A DNA stretch of 64,000 nucleotides, from assembly GCF_033115175.1 (NCBI RefSeq), contig NC_084838.1, forward strand, positions 68,990,468 through 69,054,467. The letters run 5' to 3'. Origin of the DNA: Lepus europaeus. Lineage: Eukaryota > Chordata > Mammalia > Lagomorpha > Leporidae. Both the position numbers and the translations under genes were made by a program. Under the pieces are notes generated by a model, which was not told the DNA's origin, did not search any database, and was given only the letters and a program-made list of their open reading frames with translations. Within the stretch, counting starts at the first letter, position 1; every line of letters begins with the position of its first letter. Positions 12,071-23,932 of the stretch are shown here, piece after piece.

Positions 12071-12212
12071 TTGACTATTAGTATTAACCATGGAGGGCTT
12101 TGTAGGGAGTCTGGGTAGCACAGAACCCAGGAGCCCTGAGTTCAGATGTTACAGTAAAACTGTTTGGTTCCCAAATGATTATTTCTGAAAGGAATTCTTA
12201 AAACCTTGCCAT

Positions 12213-12557
12213 TGGCCAGCGCCATGGCTCAATAGGCTAATCCTCCGCCTGCGGCACCAGCACACCAGGTTCTAGTCCCGGTCGGGGAGCTGAATTCTGT
12301 CCCGGTTGCCCCTCTTCCAGGCCAGCTCTCTGCTGTGGCCTGGGAGTGCAGTGGAGGATGGCCCAAGTGCTTGGGTCCTGCACCCCAGGGGAGACCAGGA
12401 GGAAGCACCTGGCTCCTGGCTTCGGATCAGTGCGGTGCACCGGCCGCAGCACACTGGCTGCAGTGGCCACTGGAGAGTGAACCAATGGTAAAAGGAAGAC
12501 CTTTCTCTCTGTCTCTCTCTCTCACTGTCCACTCTGCCTGTCAAAAAAAAAAAAAAA
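12213..12557 (+). mobile_element. CSINE, full length
   Basis: From GGCCAGCGCCATGGCTCAA to an A tail of about 15. It is little diverged. Confidence 0.95.
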
Positions 12558-12921
12558 CCTGCTGTTTCTGCATTTTTGTCCCTCCTCCCTCCTCCAGACA
12601 CAGATTCCATTTTCTCCCCAGTTGTGGCACGGCTGGGGCTGGGACACACCTGCCCCAGCGAGGGTGCCTGGGAATTGTACAAACTCCCAAGTTCTTAAAG
12701 TGCAGAAGCCACAGGGGAGGAAAAACTTACTCCAAAAATTCAAGTTTAGTAGCCAGTGTTAAATAACACTTGTTAAGAATGTGTATTAGTGTTATTCACG
12801 TCAACAATGCCTTTCAATCACTGCAGAAAACCTCAGAGACATCGGAAACTGATGAACTGATTTGTAATATTCCAATATGGTTGATCTGATAATTTAAAAT
12901 CTGTTAGGAATGATAAGTAGT

Positions 12922-13217
12922 TTCTTTTAAAGATTTATTTATTTTATGTGAAAGTCAGAGTTACACAGAGAGAAAAGGAGAGGCAGAGAAAGAGAGAGAG
13001 GTCTTCCATCCACTGGTTCACTCCCTAGTTGGCCACAACAGCTGGAGCTGCGCCGATCCAAAGCAAGGTGCCAGGAGCTTCTTCTAGGTCTCCCACATGG
13101 GTGCAGGGGCCCAAGGACTTGGGCCATCTTCTACTGCTTTCCCAGGCCTTAGCAGAGAGCTGGATCAGAAGTGGAGCAGCTGGGACTCAAACTGGTGCCC
13201 ACATGGAATGCTGGCAC
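12922..13217 (-). mobile_element. CSINE
   Basis: An antisense CSINE with TGATAAGTAGT duplicated at 12911-12921 and about 13218-13228. Confidence 0.93.
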
Positions 13218-13286
13218 TGATAAGTAGTGTTCTTATGAAGAAAATTCAAATAATTTTACTTCTTAAAAAGTTACAGGTTATGGCGT

Positions 13287-13419
13287 GCACACACACACAC
13301 ATGTAACAATGGCCAACTTTGATTCTGTTAATTCTGACACACACACACACACACACACACACCACACCACACCATACCACACACAATCACCCACGGCCAA
13401 CTTTAATTCTGTTAATTCT
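13287..13419. repeat. CA microsatellites within a local duplication
   Basis: Two (CA)n arrays are present, the second grading into CACCA units. The 25-bp unit starting GGCCAACTTT at 13311-13335 recurs at 13395-13419 with one substitution, an 84-bp period. Confidence 0.85.
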
Positions 13420-13658
13420 TCCTCACCCTGACTGATCGCTCTGTATCGCCTCACAGCTGCTACTCTCCTTAGCACCAATGGGGACCACGTGTGGATCTGA
13501 AGGAGGCTGCGGACCTGTTTTCACAGAGATGGGGAAAAACAAGCGATCCACCCCAAAACACACCCAGGAGTCACATTCAATTTTCCACAAATGCAAACAA
13601 CATCACTTTGAACGTTTCTGGCAAAGTTTGTGGGGTTTTTGGTTTCAATTTTATTTCT

Positions 13659-14288
13659 TTTTTTTAATTTTTTAAAAACTTTTATTTAATGAATATAAAT
13701 TTCCAAAGTACAGCTTATGGATTACAATGGCTTCCCCCCCCCCCATAACTTCCCTCCCACCCACAACCCTCCCCTTTCCCGCTCCCTCTTTCCTTCCATT
13801 CACATCAAGATTCATTTTCAATTCTCTTTATATATGGAAGATCAGTTTAGTATATGTTAAGTAAAGATTTCAACAGTTTGCACCCACATAGCAACACAAA
13901 GTGAAAAATACTGTTGGAGTACTAGTTATAGCATTAAATCACAATGTACAGCACATTAAGGACAGAGATCCTACATGATATTTAAAAATTGATTAATTTT
14001 CTATGCAATGTCCAATTTAAAACCAATGTTTTTTTATTTTCAATTATCTTTATATACCGAAGATCGATTTAGTATATATTAAGTAAAGATTTCATCAGTT
14101 TGCACCCACACAGAAACACAAAGTGTAAAAATACTGTTTCAGTACTAGTTATAGCATTACTTCACATTGGACAACACATTAAGGACAGATCCCACATGAG
14201 ATGTAAGTACACAGTGACTCCTGTTGCTGACTTAACAATTTGACACTCTTGTTTATGGCGTCAGTAATCTCCCTAGGCTCTAGTCATG
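13659..14288 (-). mobile_element. Rabbit-type L1 3' UTR, 3' half of a twin-primed insertion
   Basis: Antisense L1 3' end: T-rich start, a CTTCCCCCCCC pyrimidine tract, then the TTAGTATATGTTAAG segment. That segment recurs near 14070, so there is an internal duplication of about 220 bp. With 14289-15908 it forms one insertion bounded by an 18-bp duplication. Confidence 0.85.
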
Positions 14289-15908
14289 AGTATATATGCA
14301 CCTAATTACAGGGCACCGGTTTATTTAAAAGATTTGTTAAGGGACTTATAGGGAGACTTAGACCCCAATACAATAGTACTGGGGGACTTCAATACTCCAC
14401 TCTCAGAAATAGACAGATCAACAGGACAGCAGATCAACAAGGAGACAGTAGATTTAAACGACACTATAGCCCAAATGTATCTAACAGATATCTACAGAAC
14501 TTTTCATCCTACACATAAAGAATTTACATTCTTCTCAGCAGTACATGGAACCTTCTCTAGGACTGACCACATACTAGGCCATAAAGCAAGTCTCAGCAAA
14601 TTCAAAAGAATTAGAATCATACCATGCAGCTTCTCAGACCATAAAGGAATGAAGTTGGAAATTAGCAACTCGGGAATCCCTAGAGCATATGCAAACATAT
14701 AGAGATTGAATAACATGCTCCTGAATGAACAATAGGTCATAGAAGAAATCAAAAAAGAAATCAGGCTGGCGCCGCGGCTCACTAGGCTAATCCTCTGCCT
14801 TGCGGCGCCAGCACACCGGGTTCTAATCCTGGTCGGGGCACCGATCCTGTCCCGGTTGCCCCTCTTCCAGGCCAGCTCTCTGCTGTGGCCCGGGAGTGCA
14901 GTGGAGGATGGCCCAAGTCCTTGGGTCCTGCACCCCATTGGAGACCAGGATAAGCACCTGGCTCCTGCCATTGGATCAGCACGGTACGCCGGCCGCAGCG
15001 CGCCTACCGCGGCAGCCATTGGAGGGTGAACCAACAGCAAAAGGAAGACCTTTCTCTCTGTCTCTCTCTCACTGTCCACTCTGCCTGTCAAAAAAAAAAA
15101 AAAAGAAGAAGAAAGAAATCAAAAATTTTCTGAAAGTAAATGAGGATAATAGCACAACATACCAAAACTTATGGGATACAACAAAAGCAGTGTTAAGAGG
15201 AAAGTTTATATCAATAGGTGCCTACATCAAGAAATTGGAAAGGCACCAAATAGATGAGCTTTCAAGTCATCTCAAGGATCTAGAAAATCTGCAGCAAACC
15301 ATACCCAAATCTAGTAGGAGAAGAGAAATAATTAAAATCAGAGAAGAAATCAACAGGATTGAATCCAAAAAAAATTACAAAAAATCAGCCAAATGAGGAG
15401 CTGGTTTTTTGAAAAAATAAACAAAATTGACACCCCATTGGCCCAACTAACTAAAAAAAGAAAATACCCAAATCAATAGGATCAGAGATGAAAAGGGAAA
15501 CATAACAACAGACTCCACAGAAATAAAAAGAATCATCAGAAATTACTACAAGGACTTGTATGCCAGCAAACAGGGAAACTTACCAGAAATGGATAGATTC
15601 CTGGACACATGCAACCTACCTAAATTGAACCAGGAAGACATAGAAAACCTAAACAGACCCATAACTGACACAGAAATTGAAACAGTAATAAAGGCCCTCC
15701 CAACAAAGAAAAGCCCAGGACCAGATGGATTCACGGCTGAATTCTACCAGACATTTAAAGAAGAACTAACTCCAATTCTTCTCAAACTATTCAAAACAAT
15801 CGGAAAAGAGGGAATCCTCCCAAATTCTTTCTATGAAGCCAGCATCACCTTAATTCCTAAGCTGGAAAAAGATGCAGCATTAAAAGAGAATTACAGACCA
15901 ATATCCCT
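14289..15908 (+). mobile_element. L1 ORF2 endonuclease/RT portion, inverted 5' half of the same insertion
   Basis: Sense L1 ORF2. The frame near 14475-14702 has endonuclease-like FFSAVHGTFSRTDHILGHK, including the S/T-D-H motif. The frame at 15556-15933 has the L1 reverse transcriptase start ([14 protein letters not shown], then ENYRPISL). A CSINE interrupts it at 14764-15110. The orientation is opposite to the 3' UTR at its left. GGTTTCAATTTTATTTCT at 13641-13658 and 15909-15926 is the target duplication. No complete ORF2 remains. Confidence 0.9.
14764..15110 (+). mobile_element. CSINE, young-looking
   Basis: From GGCTGGCGCCGCGGCTCA to an A tail, flanked by AAAGAAATCA on both sides. CpG sites are well kept. 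Confidence 0.95.
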
Positions 15909-15926
15909 GGTTTCAATTTTATTTCT

Positions 15927-16755
15927 GCTCTGATCCTTATTATTTTTTTCCTCCTGCTAATTTTGGGTTTGGTTTATTCTTGTTTTTGTAACTTCTCAAG
16001 ATGCATCATTAGATCATTTATTTGAGACTTTTCTCTGTTTTTAATGTAAGCACTTAATGTTGTAAACTTCCCTCAATATTGTTTGTGCTGTACCTCACAG
16101 ATTTTGATATGTTGTGCTTTCATTTTCATTAATTACAAGGAAATTATTTATTTTTTGATTTATTTGATGACTCATTGGTCTTTCAGTAGCATGTTGCTTA
16201 ATTTCGTAAGTGTATAAATGTTCTATTGTTTTTCTTGTTGATTTCTAGTTTTACTCTTTTGTGACCTAGGAAGATACATGCTATGATTTCAGTTTTTTTA
16301 AATTTACTGAGATTTGATTTGGGCCTAATGTATGGTCTATATAAGAGAATTTTCCATTGGTTGGTGAGAAGAATGTGTATTCTGTAGCTGTTGGGTGAAA
16401 TGTTCTGTAAATGTCCATTAGGTCTACTTGCTCAACAGTGTGGTTTAACTCAATGTACCTTTGTCAATTTTCTGTCTGGACGATCTGTCTATTGATGATA
16501 GTACAGTATTGAAGTCTCCCCACTGTTATTGTATTGGAGTCTATCTCTCCCTTTTGGTCTAATAGTGTTTGCTGTATATATCTGGGCGATCTTATGTTGG
16601 ATGCATATTTATCTATAATTATTGTATCTTTTTGTTGAGTCAATGCTTTTACCAATATATATTGTCCTTTGTGTCTCCTCACATTTTTGTATTTAAGTTC
16701 TGTTTTATTTGACATGAGTATAGCTACAACTACTTGTTTTTGGTTTCCATTTGCC
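15927..16755 (-). mobile_element. Older L1 fragment (host of the twin-primed L1)
   Basis: Antisense L1 RT-region sequence (for example CTGTACCTCACAGATTTTGA near 16090). Its left part is the 13630-13658 segment, so the twin-primed L1 landed inside it. Confidence 0.8.
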
Positions 16756-16770
16756 TGGTTTATCTTTTTT

Positions 16771-17112
16771 TTTTAAGTACTTATTTGAAATAGCAAGAGA
16801 GAGAGAGAGAGAGAGAAAGAAAGTCTTCCATCCACTGGTTCACTCCCCTAGATGGCTGCAACACCCAGGGTTGGGCCAGACAGAAACCAGGAGCCAGGAG
16901 CCAGGAGCCAGGAGCCAAGAGCTTCTTCCAAGTCTCTCACATAGGTGCAGGGGTCTAAGCACTTGCGCTGTCCTCCACTGCTTTCTCAGGTGTATTAGCA
17001 GAGAGCTGGATTAAAAGTGAAGCAGCTGGATCTCAAACCAGTGCCCATACGGGATGCCAGCATTGCAGGCATGTAGCTTAGCATGCTACATGTCCACTAC
17101 AATGCCAGTCCT
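16771..17112 (-). mobile_element. CSINE
   Basis: An antisense CSINE within the old L1. It carries a short internal tandem GGAGCCA repeat near 16890-16915 and is flanked by TGGTTTATCTTTTT and TGGTATATCTTTTT. Confidence 0.9.
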
Positions 17113-17126
17113 TGGTATATCTTTTT

Positions 17127-17360
17127 ACAACCCTTCACTGTCAGTCTATATGTATATTTGTGCATTGAGTTTCTTGTAGACAGCATATGGATAGGTCTTG
17201 GTTTTTGATCCATTCAGTGAACCTAAATCTAGGGAATTTAATCTATTTACATTCAGGGTTACTATTGACAGATAAGAACTAACACCTGTCATTTTGTTGA
17301 TTGGTTACTGATTTTACATGTTAGTGAATTTGGTAAGTTCATGTGTTGTCATGATGTCCA
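17127..17360 (-). mobile_element. Older L1 fragment, continued
   Basis: Antisense L1 (TTTCTTGTAGACAGCATATG near 17170, then TTTACATTCAGGGTTACTAT near 17250). Confidence 0.75.
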
Positions 17361-17365
17361 TTTCA

Positions 17366-17697
17366 TTTTTTTTTTTTTTTGGACAGATAGAGCTAGACAG
17401 TGAGAGAGACAGAGACAGAGAGAAAGGTCTTCCTTCCATTGGTTCATCCCCCAAATGGCCACCTCGGCCGGAGCTACGCTGATCTGAAGCCAGGAGCCAG
17501 GTTCTTCCTCCTGGTCTCCCATGTGGGTGAAGGGCCCAAGCACTTGGGCCATCCTCCACTGCCTTCCCGGGCCACAGCAGAGAGCTGGCCTGGAAGAGGA
17601 GCAACTGGGACAGAATCTGGCGCCCCAACCCGGACTAGAACCCAGTGTGCCGGCGCCGCAGGTGGAGGATTAGCCTATTGAGCTGCGGTGCCAGCCG
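17366..17697 (-). mobile_element. CSINE
   Basis: An antisense CSINE from a T run to GCGGTGCCAGCC, little diverged. Confidence 0.94.
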
Positions 17698-18789
17698 GAA
17701 CTGGTTTCTAAAGTCAGTATTGGTTTGCTTAAACGTAGCTTTGATAACATGCAGGTGGGAGTCTGTAGCATTCCCTCAAACTGGCTCCATTAATGTGCAG
17801 CAGGACATGGTCTGTAACACTACTGGCAAGTCTGAGTGATGCTGGGGATTGTGGCACTAGTAAGTGTAGCTGTAGGACTGTGTAATGTGGATGAGCCCGT
17901 CCCCCAAGTCTTGTTGGGAGAGTTAAACTGGTGCTGAGGCTTATAATACCAAAAGCCCTAGTCCTAGGACTGGGGTATGTGAACTGAACCCTGCTCCACT
18001 ACCACAGGGTGACTACCAGATATACAGGAGATTTTACACTGGCAGGTATGAGTCCAGAGAGGTGGAATGCGGGCAGGTTCTTCCCTAGGTCCCATCTAGT
18101 AGATTCCACTGGGTTTGAGGAAATTAGTACTGGTTGGTATACTCCTGGTGTTGGTAGGATACAGGGGAGTTGTTACCCAGATCTCCCAGGGTGGGAGAAA
18201 GTTGTTGGGGATAGTGGTAGCCACCTGCCTGCAGGAGAGCAATGCAAATAGAGCAGTCCAGATACTGCAAGTTATGAGTGAAAATTACTTAAATATTGTA
18301 GTATCAGCATCAATAATTCTAGTACCACAAGGCACAGATGAAAGTACTGCCATTGCTGGGGTTTGTGCCTGGGACTCCCAACACTGGGAGCTTGGAGGTG
18401 TAGAGGGAACTTCCTCATGTTGGGTCTGGATTTTGTGTGGGCTTCTGGTGGTTCCAGCCCCCAAGAAGCTGAGAGGAACCCTCCCAGGTCATGTAGAGTG
18501 AGCACAGCCCAAAACTCCCACAGTTGCAGGTTGTAGGAGGTCTGCTCTCCATCTCGTGAGTCACACTGACTCTGGCTCTGGTCACTTCTGGTAAGTGTGG
18601 AACCAACATCAACTGTGACTCTACACAGCCTATTGAGTCTCATGCTTTAAGGGTTGGGGAGAGAAGAGAATGTGGTTTCCCTTTTCAGAGAAAAGTAGTC
18701 ATTCAGACCCAAATCAGCTCCCCAGGCTGTAGGTAAAGTCAGTAGAAGACTGTGGAATTCTCCTTCTGCCATATTTGGAGCCTACCAGC
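17698..18789. other. Unassigned, possibly an old L1 3' UTR
   Basis: Moderately GC-rich non-coding DNA lies between L1 fragments. By position it could be the antisense 3' UTR of the L1 that ends at 19335, but I cannot match it from memory. Its open frames do not resemble known proteins. Confidence 0.3.
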
Positions 18790-19335
18790 TCCTCTCCTCC
18801 AGTCCTTTGTACAGTGTGTAATTCATTATTTTGAACCATAATCATCTCACTGTACTGTGGGGCACTAGAACCTATTACTTCTATCTAACCATGTCTGGGT
18901 ACCTTTCTTCCAAATTCCACCTATCCCCCTTTCTCACCCTTCCCAGTCTCTAGAAAACACTATTCTAAGTTCAGATCAACTTTTTTTAACTTCCACATAT
19001 GAGAGAACATACAGTATTCAACCTTCAGTATTTCGCTTAGTTCTCTAAGCATAATGACCTCCAGTTATGTTCATTTTGCATACAAATGTCAAGATTTCAT
19101 TATTTTTATATCTGAATAGTATTCCATTGTGTATATTTGCCACATTTTCTTTATCTAGTCATCTACCAATGACTCCTAGATTGATTTCATATCCTGGTTG
19201 TTGTGTATAGTACTACAATCATGGGCATGTAGGTATCTCTCATATACTGACTTCAGTTCCTTCAGATATACACCCACCAGTGGGACAGCTCAGTCTCATG
19301 ACAGAACTATTTTTAGTTTTTAAAAGGAAGCTCCA
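18790..19335 (-). mobile_element. Old L1 3' region
   Basis: Antisense L1M-type landmarks: CTTCCACATATGAGAGAACA near 18991 and GAATAGTATTCCATTGTG near 19115. Confidence 0.8.
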
Positions 19336-20539
19336 TACTATTCAACCTGAGTTTCCAAGGGAGCAAAGCATATTCAAAGCATAGCAACCCCTAATATACT
19401 TCCTGTGTTAAAATTTGCATTTTCAGTAAGCTGTCTGGGAAACTCTGCCCTTGATAAGTGTTATTTATTGCTTTAATTAGGTTCATATGTAGGTGATCAA
19501 CAACCAACACCATAATTGTTAAAATAGCATAGAAGTTCATTCCTCCCAAGTCAAAATCCACATCAAATTCAAAAGTAGACTGGTATAACTGGTATGATAC
19601 AGATGCCAGATTCTCTCTGTCTTCTTGCACCATTCTCTGTAGGTTGGATCACATATTCCAAGAAGGCAATGGTCATATTCTTAACAAGATGGAAGAAATG
19701 ACAAAAGAAACAAGATGAAACAAAGAATGCATTTGTGCTATCTCTTAAAGACATGAATCAAATGACCATAAAAGGAAAACTCATGCTCCTGTTGAAACTT
19801 CAGTTAATTAGTATGTCTTAGGTTATTTTCATTTTCTTGGCCCTGTGATGGTCAACTCAGAATTGCATCTGCTTTGACATCATATTTGAATTTGTGCTTA
19901 CTAGAATTGTTCCCCCAGAGCCCACTAATTATGCCTGAACCAAATTCTTCATTTATTCATTGCCTGCCATGTGCTTCTGATCCCAGTGTCATACCTTGCA
20001 CTTAAAGTCATCACAACGCATCATGATACTACACTTCGAAAATAAAATGTGGCATACTGCAATTCTAATGATTTTAATTTGTTCGCTTCTAACCTTCCTT
20101 TCGTAGGAAAAAAAAGGCTTGTTCCAAAAAAAAAAAAAACAAATTTATTGATTTCAAAGATAGAATTTATTTTTGACTAAATTACTAACTCATCAGTAAT
20201 TACTTTTCTTTAACAAAATCATCCAGTTGCTAAAACATGTGGTTTAGCCATTTGAAATTATTCAGAATAATGAGTTTGAATTTTTAGAATTTATTTTATC
20301 TTTCTGGTTTATTTGTGCAAAAGTGATTTTGGGTAGAAATTCTTGTCACTGGTTGTTAATATATCTTGATTCCCTAACCTTTATACCAGAAGTTGATGGA
20401 GATGATATTAGCAGTATATACTAGTAAAAACATATACTCTGGCCAGTTAGAATTTATGCCAGTCATAGGTAACCTGTGGGGCTGAACCAGCATCTTGGTC
20501 CTGGCACGGACCATGTGATAAACTTGCAGGAAGCAGTAC
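19336..20539. other. Unassigned intergenic DNA
   Basis: No gene or repeat is recognised apart from a short A tract near 20127. Confidence 0.4.
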
Positions 20540-20725
20540 CATATGAAGGCTAAGAATACAGGATCAAACTCTAATTCTGTACTTTACTGGCTGTGGGGCT
20601 CAGGAAATTGTGCCAGAGCCTCATTTCCCCTACCTGTAAAATAATGAAAATAAACTCTGACCTTTGAATGTTTATTGTGAGCATCATCACGTGAAGAGTC
20701 TGATGCAGTGCCTGACACCCTGCCA
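20540..20725 (+). repeat. MIR-like relic
   Basis: Contains TGGCTGTGGGGCTCAGGAAA and CCTCATTTCCCCTACCTGTA, then AGTGCCTGACA, in MIR order. Confidence 0.55.
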
Positions 20726-21291
20726 AAAGTCCAAGATATTTATCATATTTAGCAGATATTTTTATTATCTTGGGTCTTTTAATGAAATTATTGTCAATAT
20801 TGTTAAGCAGAAGGTCCAGTGTTGTTTTTCATGAATTCCTCTTAGAGTTCAGTTCCTGAATATCTGATAAATAAAGATAAGTTTTAACTGACCTGAACAT
20901 CCAGTAAGTTAAATTTAATGTTTGGTTATGATGACTATGCTAGCCTTCTTTGTATGTAACTATGTAACTTTTCCCTTGTTCTCTGAGATGCTTAACCATT
21001 TATTCTGACTGGATACTGATTAAAAAAAAACAAAAACAAAAACAAAAAACAGGCTATGGAAGCTTACTAAGTAGGTTTTAGCCTACCTGTCCCACTTCTT
21101 TGCTGGAAGATGTGAGTCAGTTGCTCTATCCTTCCTAGCCTCATTTCCCTCATTCCACATTGAAACAACCCAAAGAATCTCCCTTATAGACTCAAAGATA
21201 GGCTGTAGAACATTGGAAACAGTGCCTAGCTGAAAGAGGAATCATTCAGTGAGTATTAGGTATTAGCATTTTTAAATTTTTTGTTGCCAGA

Positions 21292-21637
21292 TGTGACCAG
21301 AGAAGAGAGGGAGCCTAGCTAGATTTATTGAACACACTGCAAGGAAGTAGCAGGCAGGCAGGTCAGGGAGGGGCTCACAACTGCTGCAACATGGACCATA
21401 ATCTGAGGAGTCTACCTGCAGCGTGGTCCCTTGTTTGTTGGGTGACTGTTACACTATGCTTGTATGGGAATTGTACTACAAAGAAGCATACTTGTAACTA
21501 CAGGGTTCCCCCAGTTAGATTGACTTTTCTGTGTCCATTAGGTTTTTCCAGATAGGTGATTTACATCCCTGGGTATTGCTGAAGAGCTCATATTCTCCTT
21601 TGACTTAAGGGACTCTGCCCTGAGGCTACCCTCTACA
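21292..21637 (-). mobile_element. LTR of an old ERV (3' LTR of a minus-strand provirus remnant)
   Basis: The termini read TGTGACC and CTCTACA on the + strand, an imperfect inverted pair. AATAAA lies on the minus strand at about 21324. A pyrimidine run at 21638-21648 is a polypurine tract on the minus strand, exactly where it should precede an LTR. A related copy lies at 27306-27690. Confidence 0.6.
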
Positions 21638-21857
21638 TTTCCCCCTAACAGATCAACAATAGCAAATCTTTGGCATTTAGGTGAAAGTCGCATCTTCTAT
21701 AACTGCTTCGTTCTGGGCAAGGATATCACACTGACCCTACCTCAAACTATCAGTATGCCAGGTGTAGGGGCTGCCCCAGTTCCTGGCTGCAGAGGTCCTA
21801 CAGGTGGCGGGACCTCAGGGAAAAAGGGGGTGATTCATTCTAGAAATGTCTGCTTAC

Positions 21858-22055
21858 CTATCCAAAGTACTGTAGGTGGCCTTGTCTGGAAGAATTTGAT
21901 GTTGAAGGAGTTGCTGCATTCTGGAGAAGATAAAGGCAATTAGTTTGTTGAAAAGAAGGCCCCAGAGTTAGGGCAAGGAAGAGGGATATTAGATAAATCC
22001 CTATGAACATGAGAAAATAGGAGGGGTTGGCTGGTGCTCTTATTCTCAGACACAT
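21858..22055 (-). pseudogene. Possible retroviral env transmembrane C-terminal remnant
   Basis: The minus strand is open for 65 codons. It has a hydrophobic segment followed by an LGP motif and a short polar tail, reminiscent of the end of gammaretroviral-type Env TM. It lies just upstream (in minus orientation) of the polypurine tract and LTR, as expected for env. It is heavily degraded, and the resemblance is weak and from memory. Confidence 0.3.
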
Positions 22056-22710
22056 CAGCTAGCCTTTGTTGACAGTGTTCTAGAATTATGTGAGAAAGGA
22101 ACAAGTATCATATCCAGGTAGCATCTCTGTTTTTTGAAGTAGGGGCTTTCTCTAGAAGATATAATTCTAGCACAGTCTTTTGTGATAATTACTATCCAGA
22201 AATCATGCATAAGAACCCTTTCTTCATAACCTGTCAGCTTTATCTAACTATGTTAAGGCTTGACACGTGCAACTCCATCTTGATTTTTTTATTCCTTCCC
22301 TGTAATCAAGATACTTTTCTACACATATATGTTCTGTTGTCCCTCATTGAAATACTGGATTTGGCCTGGTTGTTGATCTGGTCCGCTATAAGGATTGAGT
22401 GTTTAACCACCACCAGTCAGTGTCAGAAACGTTTTCAGCATGAATGCCAAAAGCCATGGTTTCCTAAGAGGAACCAGCTTTTAGCATCAACTAACTGGCA
22501 TTTATGAGTATGGCAGTCTTTTGAATATCACTTCATGGGAAAGGAAAGCAAAGAACTAAACAAGTCATACTAAAAAGATAAAAAGATGAAGGATTTAAGA
22601 TAGCTTTCAATCCTTATCAGGAGAGGGACTTTGTTTATTTAACATTTGTTTGGATTTCCACCAAGGAGAATTTTCCACTCTCTATATCTGTATAAAAGGC
22701 TATCTGGTGT
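22056..22710. other. Unassigned, perhaps more ERV interior
   Basis: No recognisable frame. By position it could be decayed proviral interior. Confidence 0.25.
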
Positions 22711-22990
22711 ACTTTTTTAAAAACCCTATTTTATTTGGGAGAAGAGAGGGAGAGAGAGTTCTACTACCCAAATGCTTACAGTGGGTGGGGCTAGCCCAAG
22801 ACCAGCTGAAAGCTAGGCATTTAATCCAGGTCTCCTACATGGGTCATGGGAACCAGCTACTTGAGCCATCACCTCTGCCTCCAATTTTGCATTGCTAGGA
22901 AGCTGGAGTCAGGATCCAGAGTCAGGAATTGAGCCTAAACTGTTCAGTGCAGGGCATGGCCATATTAGGTAGTAGGCTAAATGTCTTCTC
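22711..22990 (-). mobile_element. CSINE, old
   Basis: A diverged antisense CSINE, from the GAGAGGGAGAGAGAG side to about the TAGTAGGC end. Confidence 0.75.
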
Positions 22991-23049
22991 CAAAGATAGT
23001 TGCTTTAAAAAAAATAAATAAATAAAAAAGGTATTTTGGTGAAAGTAGG

Positions 23050-23344
23050 GTTTTTTTTTTTTTTTAAAGATTTATTTATTTATTTTAAAGCCAGAGTCAC
23101 AGAGAGGCAGAGGAAGAGAGACAGAGCCAGAGCTGTGCTGATCCAAAGCCAGGAGCCAGGAGCTTCTTCTGGGTGTCCCACGCTAGTGCAGGGGCCCAAG
23201 GACGTGGGCCATCTTCTACTGCTTTCCCAGGCCATAGCAGAGAGCTGGATCAGAAGTGGAGCAGCTGGGTCTTGAACCAGTGCCCATATGGGATGCTGGC
23301 ACTGCAGGCAGCAGCTTTACCTCTTATACCACCATGCTGGCCCC
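23050..23344 (-). mobile_element. CSINE
   Basis: An antisense CSINE from AAAGATTTATTTATTTA to ACCATGCTGGCCCC. The usual segment between the purine-rich tail region and the GAGCTGTGCTGATCC motif is partly deleted. Confidence 0.92.
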
Positions 23345-23932
23345 AAAACTTTCACATTTTCTCAAAGCATACCTTTGAGATTCTCATCTGTCAGCAGCAA
23401 GTCTGAGCCTCAAGAAGCAAGCACCATGTCATGTTCCGCTAAGCCATTTAGAGAAGCTACAAATGTATTTTCCTGGGGAGTTGAAGGAAACAAGTCATGG
23501 GGATTTAATATTGGCCTGGAATTTGGGTTCTTGAAAATATATTTCAAATTTCAAAAATAAAAATACTGAAATGAATGATTTTATAGAAAAAAAAAAGAAA
23601 CTTTTCAGCCACATTCAAACAACAAAAAATGTTTTAGAAGGAGTGGCTCTTATGTTAACTTTGCCTGGATTCCATTGTTAAACTTAACTACTTAGTTCTC
23701 TAGGCTTGAGTCATCATCTGAAAATACCAGGCCAGAATTATCTTTCTGGGAATTGTGCTTCTGTAGCACAAAGCGCAAAATGAAAAATATATAACAAATC
23801 AACAAGAATATCAAAGTTAGCCACCCTAAAAATAATGAAGAGAGTTACACTGTAAAAGCAGATTTATAAATAGTTTTTTATTTATAAATGGTTTGACTGA
23901 TTGTATTAGGTACTTTAACAAAAGTTGCTTTG

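Noticed and set aside
14504-15091. 195-codon minus-strand frame
   Set aside because: It is made of antisense CSINE plus antisense L1 ORF2.
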